Assembly: GCA_024180945.1 (NCBI GenBank)
Contig: JAKSGN010000039.1
Coordinates: forward strand, 1-64,000
From: Macrophomina tecta
Taxonomy: Eukaryota; Ascomycota; Dothideomycetes; Botryosphaeriales; Botryosphaeriaceae
Length of the DNA: 64,000 nucleotides
Reading direction: 5' to 3'
The stretch's first letter is position 1. Each line of letters begins with the position of its first letter. The notes beneath the pieces were generated by a model. That model was given only the letters and a program-made list of their open reading frames with translations. It was not told where the DNA came from and did not search any database. A program made the translations under genes and the position numbers. Shown piece after piece: positions 56,411-64,000 of the stretch.

Positions 56411-58363
56411 GCAACTAGACGCCAGGAATGCACCTCCCGGTGCCAAACTCACCACCCATTATTTTACCACCAAATCATACTCATGAGGCGTAGGCCCATC
56501 CCTGCGCCAACTTCCCCCATTTGGATCCTGTTGCTCAATCTCTAAACAGGTATACAAAGCAGGATACTGGGCCGACATCCAGAGGACGCAGTGGAAGCAG
56601 GTCTATGCGTTAGACGGCGATTTGTGGCAGCTTTGCGCCCAAGGTAAGGAAGTCCGCCAGCGATGTAGGTTTAAGCCTTGAAATACGGCAAATTTGGAGG
56701 AACTCCGCAGTCTCTTTCGCAGGCCACATCAGGGGTCAGGCTGATCTGAGCTCGGGTGTACCTTGGATGACCTGTGATCCACAAGACTAGAAAGCGAGGA
56801 GAGAGACGCCTACACTAAGGTCAAAGGGAACCAAGGTCAATTTTGGTGTGCTTTGAAAAGATACCACTCATAAAAATTACTCTCCGCAACTGGCGGTCTG
56901 TCGGTTGCGATGTTGATAAATGGTGGCCACGTCATGAATAGCATTCAACGAGAACCAGGCACGGTGTTGGGGGATTGAGGGTGAATGCACCTGCCATGTA
57001 GCCAATACAAGTCCATAAGTAGCTGTACTTTACGTTATAGAATGATAGCTCCCGCCACCGTTCACATGTGAACAAATCGCCTGATGTCATGCGAACGGGC
57101 TTTCTGAACCAGCGTATGATAAAGTTGTGGATTGACCGCGAAGAGGCAGACAGCAGCCTGGTGTCCCTTCCCAAGCACATTTCCTCGCGAGCCCTTATCT
57201 GCCTGCCTCTAGCATACTCATTGACAACCAGCTTTGCGCCACTCCGGGGCGACGTCCTAGACCTAGACCAACCTCGCTCCAGAGTGAAATCAAATCAGCA
57301 ATAGGTCCAGCAATTAGACCTGGTCCAAAGCGTCCCGGCCCTTCCCCCCCCCTTTTTTTTTTTTTTTTTTTTTGCCTCGAGTACTCCAATTTGGCCACAG
57401 TAGTAGGCAGACGACAGTCTTTGGCCTTCGTAACACACTGCCCACACTTTACAACTTGCAGCTGACCAGTAACGCAGTCCCATGCGCACCACTAATAGCG
57501 CAGGAACTGCGCACCTCATCAGACCTCTTACAATTAGAGGTTGGTAACATCTCATGGAATGAATAATTTGGTTGAGTGCAGAGATGCCATTTGGATTCGA
57601 CGCCGTAGGCACCTCACTCGCTGAAAACGCAGGTCAACCGACCTCGAGGGGTGTTAACTGTTCGGATTACGACATCAGGACCACAAGTTCTCGTGGCAAA
57701 TACTCAGTTAGCCACCAGTAGTGCTCGACCGGAAAAGGCAGTGGGCTCTCATCATTATCTGCAGTCCACGGCGACAACAACCGAGGACATGACCTTTCGT
57801 ACCGAAAACGAAAGTAAGGCCAGCTTAAGTTATAAAAGCTGAAGAAGAATAAAAAAAAAAGGGCCTCCAAACGACCGGTTCCGACCTTGACCAAATACCA
57901 AGCTCTTTCTGCATCCGTTGTGCCAACAATGACGAAAAGTAGCCTGTCTTTCTTTGACCATAAGAACCCTGAAGCATTCCTTATCCCCATCACTATGCGA
58001 ACATCCGAGAAGAAATACATGCACCCCTCAAGAACTCCGTTACTATGCTTCCTATGCCTCGCACTTGCTGCTTGTGGTATGTGGATATCCTCTGTAACAA
58101 ACGAAAAAAAAAAAAAAAAGGCCAGCAAAACTCCCATCCATCCCCTACTGTAGCAAGCAGAATGCAGATAGAGAAAAAAAAAAAAAAGCCCTATTCTCCT
58201 ATCCTTCTCTACGATGCATCTCTCCTCTTCCTATTTTCCTCCACAACCCCATCTCCAGCGGCCTCTCTCATGATTATCCCACGTGAAAAACAGCAAAAAC
58301 ACCCATCATACAAGGATCCCTAATCATTCACATCTCTCCATCTCGTCCCATTGAATCTCTTCA
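56411..58363. other. Intergenic, homopolymer-rich, no gene recognised
   Basis: 1.95 kb. It contains a C10-T21 run at 57343-57373, A16 at 58104-58119 and A13 near 58175. Short frames only. A coding-like stretch at 56552-56644 (AGYWADIQRTQWKQVYALDG) may belong to the preceding small gene. Confidence 0.45.
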
Positions 58364-59311
58364 TCACGTAAACCTCCCCCTCTTACCCCCACCCCCGAAC
58401 CCGTCCTTCCCGCTCCCCAATCCCGTGATATCAAAGAAATCGCCGACGGGCGTCCGCCTCTTCAATCCCGCGCCCTGTCCCAAACTACCTATCTGCGCTG
58501 CCGCTGCAGCCGCGGCGGCCGCGGCCGCGGCCGTCGTGTTCTGGCGAGCGTTGTCTCTGGCGTGGTTGGTGCGGTGATGGTGGGCGGCGTTGTTGCGGCG
58601 GGTGTTGTGGTGGCGCTGGAAGAGGTTGATCTGCATTGGCGCCGCGGCGCCGTCGATGTCGTGTGCTGCGCTCTCGCTTTCCTCCTCCTGCTGTTGCTGC
58701 GGCTGCTCGCCGGCCGCCTCCTCCTCCTCCTCCTCCGACGCGTCCATGTCCAAGTCCGGCAGGGCCTGCGCGGCGCGGAAGGTGAAGTCGGATTTGGGCA
58801 GCGTGGCGTCGAATGCGGGCCGCTCGGGCGCCGTGGCTGCAGGATCGGGCGAGATGGAGGCGACGGGGATGGCGGCATCAGCGATCGGGCTGGGGCGCCG
58901 GTGGAGGACGGGCGAGGAGCTGCGGGCGTGGGGATCGTCGTGTGCGGAAGATGTGTTGGCGGTGTTGTTGGCGGTGTTGTTGGTGTTGGTGTTGGTGTTA
59001 TCGTCGTCGCTGTCAATGCCGGCGGCGCCCGCGGCCATGCCCTCCTGCAGCTTCTCCGTGACCCACTGGCGCACCCTCCAGCCCTCGCCGTCACCCACAC
59101 CCAAGTTCTCGGCATCCAGGAAGCTCAGCATGTCCTCCAACGCGGCCAGGTAGCCTTCCTCATGGGCATGCTCGCGGTCGGTGGCGGCGGCCTTGTAGAG
59201 GTTGGTGACTTGTAGGGCGGCCGTCTTGAAGGCCTGCAGCAGCTGGGCGGGCGGCTGAGGGCGACGCCGCGCCGAGGGCAGCGACGTGTTTAGACTGCGC
59301 ATCGAGTCCAT
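58364..59311 (-). CDS. HAPSTR1/TAPR1-like protein (animal C16orf72 relative)
   Basis: Single exon from MDSMRSLNTSLPS, 315 aa. The conserved N-terminal helix LLQAFKTAALQVTNLYKAAA and GYLAALEDMLSFLD resemble the animal C16orf72 (HAPSTR1/TAPR1) fold, a nuclear stress-response partner of HUWE1. The rest is low complexity: Asn/Thr repeats, a Glu run (EEEEEE), Gln run, His/Asn-rich and a 12-13 Ala stretch, ending in a GLKRRTPVGDFFDIT motif and a basic GGGKRGRFT tail suited to nuclear import. The family link is from pattern memory and moderate. Confidence 0.6.
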   Translation of the reverse strand: MDSMRSLNTSLPSARRRPQPPAQLLQAFKTAALQVTNLYKAAATDREHAHEEGYLAALEDMLSFLDAENLGVGDGEGWRVRQWVTEKLQEGMAAGAAGIDSDDDNTNTNTNNTANNTANTSSAHDDPHARSSSPVLHRRPSPIADAAIPVASISPDPAATAPERPAFDATLPKSDFTFRAAQALPDLDMDASEEEEEEAAGEQPQQQQEEESESAAHDIDGAAAPMQINLFQRHHNTRRNNAAHHHRTNHARDNARQNTTAAAAAAAAAAAAQIGSLGQGAGLKRRTPVGDFFDITGLGSGKDGFGGGGKRGRFT

Positions 59312-59858
59312 GTGCACGGGAGGAGGAGGCGCGTCTGCGAAAGTGTAGTTTGGTATGTGGCCGAGTGTATGCAGGGGGGTAAAGGGTGGCGTAGATCTGG
59401 AGGTCCGAGTTAGGTGACTGTAATATTATGATGATGCCCCCCATTGACAAGGCGCCAGGTAGCGGGTCGGGTGAGTCAGGACTTACCGAGCGACAGTCAA
59501 AGTGCGAAAGGACAGAGGCGTAGCGAGCGTCGAGGCAGCTTGTACAAAGCGGACGGGGCTCGAGAGGGTTCGTGAAAGGTTTGGTGCGGGTGCAAGCTCG
59601 GTGGAAGATGATGATGGAAGCATTTGGCAGCCCTGGCCGCTTTGGCCCCAGAAGATGGATGCAACTTTCGCTTTTCCCGGCCCGATTCTGGTCCGAGCGG
59701 CTGCCCCCGGCTTATTTAGCTCCCCCCAGACTTGCTCCACGTGGCGACCCTGTTGCACCAGCACTGCCCGTTCGTTATTCGTCTGATGTTTCATGAAAAT
59801 ACATCTCCGCTGTGAATCGATCAAATACTACATGCTGTCACTCCCCACGCTTCACATC
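59312..59858. other. Intergenic, no gene seen
   Basis: 0.55 kb between two minus-strand genes: promoter of the HAPSTR1-like gene and 3' flank of the transferase gene. Confidence 0.5.
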
Positions 59859-61734
59859 TTACACCGGCATTGCAGCTCCATCGCCACGGGGATCACTGCC
59901 AGCACTCCACACCACCTGTCCGTCTTCCACATGGCACCTGATGACCTGCCCTCTGCCAAACAATCCCCGCTCATGTCCCTTGACAATCGAAACCTGGTGG
60001 CCCAACACCCTCAACTTCTCAGCCTCTGCCTCACTGATACCGTCCTCGAGATACACCGTCCTGTCTACGCTCCGCTTGTTGCGCTGATCCGGCATGCCCG
60101 CACCAATGCACACACGAGGCGCATCCAGCGCTGCCTGCGGTGTGTGCCCAAACACGAGCATGTTCAGCAGCACCTGCACGTGCCCTTGCGGCTGCATAAA
60201 GCCGCCCATGACGCCGTAGACAGTGTGCAGGCTGCCGTCCGATGGGTTGGTAATCATGGCGGGGATAATAGTGTGGTACGGACGCTTGTTAGGCTTGATG
60301 ACGTTGGGGTGGCCTTCTTGCAGATTGAAGTTGGCTCCGCGATTTTGGAGCGTGAAGCCGCATCCTTTGGGGATGATGGCTGTGCCGTACCCACCGTAGT
60401 TACTGTTGATGAACGAGATGCCGTTGCCCTCGCTGTCGGTGCAGCAGAAGTAGACCGTGTCGCTGTGGTTGTGCGCCGGCGAGCCATGGTCCAAGATGTC
60501 CGAGGCTTTCGAAGGGTCGAAGAGCTTCGCCCGCTCCGCGAGGTAGGCCTCCGAGATGAGCTCCTGCGTCGGAACCTTCTCCACGTTCGGGTCAGTGACC
60601 CACCAGTTAGCGTCAGCGAAAGCGATGCGCAGAGCCTCGATGACAGCGTGCAGGTGTGCTGCGGAGTTGTGGTCCTTGGACGTGAACTTGGGGATCTTGC
60701 CCGTCTTCTCCAGCTCCTGCAGTATCCCCAATGCCATAAGCGCTACGATGCCCTGACCGTTCGGCGGGTGCTCCCACACTTCCACGCCCTCGTCACTTCC
60801 ATCATGCATGTGCTTCTGGTGCAATTTGCCAACTCCTTGACCCTTGAACTTTAGGGATATCGCATCCACCGGCTCGCTGCCGAGCTCTGCGTGCTTCTTC
60901 AGGTCTTCCAGAGTAAGCCGTCCACCCAGATCTTGCACGACCTTGACCAATGCCTCCGCAACCGAGCCCTCGTAGAAGCCCTTCTTCCCATGCTTCGCCA
61001 ATAACCTAAAGGTATTCGCGAGCGTCGGGTTCTTGAAGATCTCTCCTGGCTTCGGCGCCCTAACCCCATCCTTCGCCTTCGGATCCTTCTTCAGCATCTC
61101 CGCGAAATTCGGGCTGGCCTTCCTGATCGTCTCCTCGCTGTTATGCCAAAACGTCGAGCTCAGCTCCGACACGGGGAAGCCCTCCTCGCCCAGTTCGATG
61201 GCCGGTGTCAGGATCTGCTCCAGCGACAGCTTGCCGCTGCCGAAGCGCTCGACGGCGTCGACCCAGCCGGCGGCGGCGCCGGGCACAGTGACGGCGTGCA
61301 CGCTCGTCATGGGTATGCTGCCGATCTCGCCGTCCGGGATGCCAAGGTCCTTGCGGATGGTGTCGAGCGTGACGTTGGCGCCGCTGCGGCCGGAGCCGTT
61401 CATGGCGTGCACCTTCTTCGTTTTGGCGTCGTAGAAGAGGCAGAAGCAGTCGCCACCGATGCCCGTGGAGCCGGGCTCTGTCATGTTGAGGGCGGCCGCG
61501 ACGGCCACTGCTGCGTCCTGTATGTATCCATTAATACAGTTTGCAACTGAGAGCGACTGGGAGGCGTACGGCTGCATTTCCACCTTGGCGCAAGATCCTG
61601 ACACCAGCCTGGGTTGCGAGCGGTTGCGTGGAGGAGACAATGCCCTTGGTGCTGTGGACGGTGCTTCGTCTGCTAGGGAATTGGATGAAGTCGGGGTCCG
61701 TGGCCGGGTAGATGGCCTGTGGGTTGAGAGGCAT
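59859..61734 (-). CDS. Gamma-glutamyltransferase-family protein (glutathione hydrolase-like)
   Basis: Exons 61570-61734 and 59859-61517 (607 aa), one 52-bp GTACGC..CAG intron. The frame covers QPLATQAGVRILRQGGNAADAAVAVAA and GIGGDCFCLFYD in the large subunit; the autocleavage region is HNHSDTVYFCCTDSEGNG, where the Thr of SDT is the likely nucleophile, followed by INSNYGGYG and VMGGFMQPQGHVQVL. There is no signal peptide, unlike secreted GGTs, and the sequence is closest to the bacterial YwrD-like group, so a cytosolic Ntn-hydrolase acting on a gamma-glutamyl or related amide is likely. Divergent from mitochondrial RF1. Confidence 0.85.
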
Positions 61735-62334
61735 GTTGAAGGTGGCCTCGAGGCTCGAATGTCAAGCGTGGGGTAGATCTAGATTGAGGCTCGGGACTGA
61801 CAAGAACTCTAAGGCCAATTGCGAGCTAGATATAAATACTGCAGGCTAAGGTCAAGTCTGCGAGGTCGGAGTCAGATATCAGCAGCAGGGCGCGGAGGCG
61901 AGGGCCGGCTAGTTAGTCATGAGGTGTGCGTATGAGGGGCAGGCATGGCAAGCATGACATCCCACCTATGGTAAAGTCGATATCTCCGGGCTCAGCAGCG
62001 GGTGCGGGGAGCACGTCATTACGTTATAGACCATCCTCGCGGCCCATTCGACCGGCTCTGGCCCTCGGCATCGCGCTGGACGGCCGACATTCGAGCCGGT
62101 GATGTGTGGACGAGGCCCTACGCCCATTTGGCAGGTGGCAGGCACAGGATGGGACGATATGACGGATGCGGACTCCGTCGGGCACAGAGTCCGACGGGCG
62201 GCGGCGGGGCAGAGACAAGCTGGTGCCTGCCAAGGCCGAGAAGAAAGTGAAACGCGGGCCGACGCGTCGTCGATTGCGCCGTGTCACGCTCACCCATCAC
62301 CCAGAAAGGTTAACCCAACACCTCCTCCCTCGCC
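61735..62334. promoter_or_regulatory. Divergent promoter region, transferase and RF1
   Basis: 0.6 kb between two divergent genes, no coding feature. No TATA box seen near either start. Confidence 0.5.
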
Positions 62335-63669
62335 ATGAACGCCGCCGCCGGGTGGGTATGTCGTCGATGCCTCCTCCGCTCCTCATTCCCAGTCAGGCCT
62401 TCCGTCTTCGTCCGCCGACAGGCCACCAATGCCTCTCCGGACTCCATTTCACCCGCCGTGCTGAAGCGTGCCCGTGCTGTGGCCGCTGAGCATGCCCAGC
62501 TCTCGCAGAAGCTCGTCGACAGCTTTGACACCCGCACAGCCAAAAAGGTCGGCGAGACGGCATCAATTGCTTCCGCGCTGAAAGAATGGGAGAAAGCAAA
62601 CGAGGTATGCCTCGCCAATGGCTGCTGCACCACTGCCGAGGAAATGCTCTGACAAAGATTCTTCCAGTCCCTCACCGAACTCCGCAGCCTCGTCAACGAC
62701 TCCACCGCCGAGAAAGAACTCCGCGACCTCGCCGCCGACGACCTCCCCGAAACCGCCGCCCAACTGGCCGTCGCCTCGCAGACACTGACCGCCAGCCTCG
62801 TCCCCAAACACCCCTTCGAGCACCTCCCGTGCATGCTCGAGATCCGGCCCGGCGCCGGGGGCTCCGAGGCCGCGCTCTTTGCCGCAGACCTCCTGCGCAT
62901 GTACCAAGCATACTGCTCGCGCAACGGCCTGCGCGCGCACCTCGTCAAGTACGAGGACGCCGAAGGCGGTGGGGATCCGCGCGGCTCGGACGCGCCGCTG
63001 CAGGAAGCCATCCTCGAGGTCGAGGACGAGGGCGCATACGGGCGCTTCCGCTGCGAGGCCGGCGTGCACCGCGTGCAGCGCGTGCCGGCGACGGAGAGCA
63101 AGGGGCGGACGCACACGAGCTCCGCCAGCGTGCTGGTGCTGCCGAGCCTGCAGGAGAGCACGGCGGCGAGCGAGAACTTTGACGACCCCAGTAGTGATTA
63201 TTACATCGACCCGAAGGAGGTGCGGACGGATATTATGAGGGCGAGCGGCGCGGGTGGGCAGCACGTCAATAAGACGGAGTCGGCAGTGCGGCTGACGCAT
63301 ATTCCGACGGGCACGGTGGCGGCGATTCAGGACTCGAGATCGCAGCGCGCGAATCGGGACAAAGCGTGGCAGGTGCTGCGGTCCAGAATCGCGCAGTTGA
63401 GGCGGGAGGCTAGAGAAGAGGAGGCGCTGAATCTGCGGAGAAGTGTCATTGGCGTGGCGAAGATGGGCCGTGAGCATAAGATCAGGACGTACAATTGGGG
63501 GCAGCAGCGTGTGACGGATCACCGCAGTGGGCTGACCATTCATGGGCTGGATGACGTGATTGAGGGCGGTGATAATCTGGAGCAGGTCATGGAGAGCGTG
63601 AGGAAGTGGATGAGCGACCAAGAGGTGCAGCAGATGATTGCGCTGCAAGAGAGCGAGGAAAAGAAGTAG
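62335..63669 (+). CDS. mrf1: Mitochondrial peptide chain release factor 1
   Basis: Exons 62335-62604 and 62668-63669 (423 aa), one 63-bp GTATGC..CAG intron. The N-terminus is a basic presequence with WVCRRCLLRSSFPVRPSVFVRR. The PCRF domain follows with EIRPGAGGSEAALFA and FRCEAGVHRVQRVPATES, then the peptidyl-hydrolase loop ASGAGGQHVNKTESAVRL with the GGQ motif, and SQRANRDKAW. It releases finished proteins from mitochondrial ribosomes at UAA/UAG. The 3' end faces the TMEM234-like gene 95 bp away. Confidence 0.95.
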
Positions 63670-63764
63670 ATGTAATGCTGGATATGATTTGTAGAGCCCT
63701 TTGTACTAGTGATACCATATGCAAATGCAGACATGCGACATAACAGGAAATGAATCTAGATGGT

Positions 63765-64000
63765 CTACTTCTTCGCAGCAACACACAACGCAATGCCGCC
63801 AAGCACCAATGCCATGCCAAACCAAGTTTCTAATGCCAGTATGTAAGCCGAGCTGGTGGCGGGAGCAGTGGGTAGCACTTACCCTTCTCTATCACTTTGC
63901 GTTCCGCCAACCATTCTCCCAAAACGGTAAATAGAAATGCACACGAGTTCGTGATTGGAACCATAAGACTAAGTTCTACAAGCGAGGAGTCAGCACCCAG
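63765..64000 (-). CDS. TMEM234-like membrane protein, 3' part, runs off window
   Basis: Last exon 63765-63829, previous exon 63883-63975 (acceptor CTTGTAG just before it); the intron of 53 bp keeps frame. The visible protein is ELSLMVPITNSCAFLFTVLG, EWLAERKVIEK and then ETWFGMALVLGGIALCVAAKK, the C-terminal two membrane helices of the TMEM234 family (drug/metabolite transporter-like fold). The 5' end is beyond the window. Function in fungi unknown. Confidence 0.75.

Noticed and set aside
62310..63648. 283- and 361-codon minus-strand frames opposite mitochondrial RF1
   Set aside because: Shadows of the GC-rich release-factor exons.

Overview
The window is filamentous-ascomycete (Pezizomycotina) nuclear DNA. 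The signs are many 46-90 bp GT-AG introns with CTAAC/CTGAC-like branch sites, TTAGGG-type telomeric repeats, HET-domain genes, Zn2Cys6 regulators, a fungal STAND/NLR gene and a mitochondrial release factor. The left end is subtelomeric: interstitial repeats read CCCTAA on the + strand, so the telomere should lie to the left.

Bases 1-9871 are a repeat complex. Three incomplete copies of a telomere-linked-helicase (TLH) element lie on the minus strand, followed by four deletion derivatives that keep only a ~350-bp upstream block. All are separated by tandem 47-bp units, each holding a near-perfect inverted repeat (10-bp arms, 8-bp spacer), and short telomeric repeats sit at the right edge of every copy. 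The longest TLH copy reads zinc-finger region, then a region that looks like a tyrosine-recombinase catalytic core (R, K, RxxR, and H followed nine residues later by Y), then a RecQ-like helicase cut off before motif VI. The satellite has the geometry of a tyrosine-recombinase target, and this pairing is the most interesting thing in the window. At 9872 the satellite is joined to a host gene that has lost its 3' part.

Bases 9.9-15.3 kb are a decay zone: a truncated iron-redox-enzyme-like gene, an intact class-I glutamine amidotransferase, then joined fragments of a Dal5-type transporter, an arylsulfatase and a Zn2Cys6 factor, and a LINE remnant.

Bases 16-37 kb are accessory. They hold an SDR, a frameshifted and an intact HET gene, a secreted GH78 rhamnosidase convergent with a Zn2Cys6 regulator, a calmodulin-length EF-hand gene with six exons, a second related Zn2Cys6 regulator with a GC-AG intron, a secreted FAD oxidoreductase and a frameshifted SDR.

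From 39.6 kb to the end the content becomes more conserved: a small membrane protein, a 965-aa membrane sulfatase-family protein, a nine-exon 1560-aa NACHT-ankyrin-SPRY receptor, a glycine-rich conserved protein, a peroxisomal D-amino-acid oxidase, a DMAC1/Dmo2-like mitochondrial protein, a possible small secreted protein, a HAPSTR1-like protein, a gamma-glutamyltransferase, mitochondrial RF1 and the 3' end of a TMEM234-like gene. Exon structures were worked out by eye from splice signals and frame; those called intact sum to whole codons.
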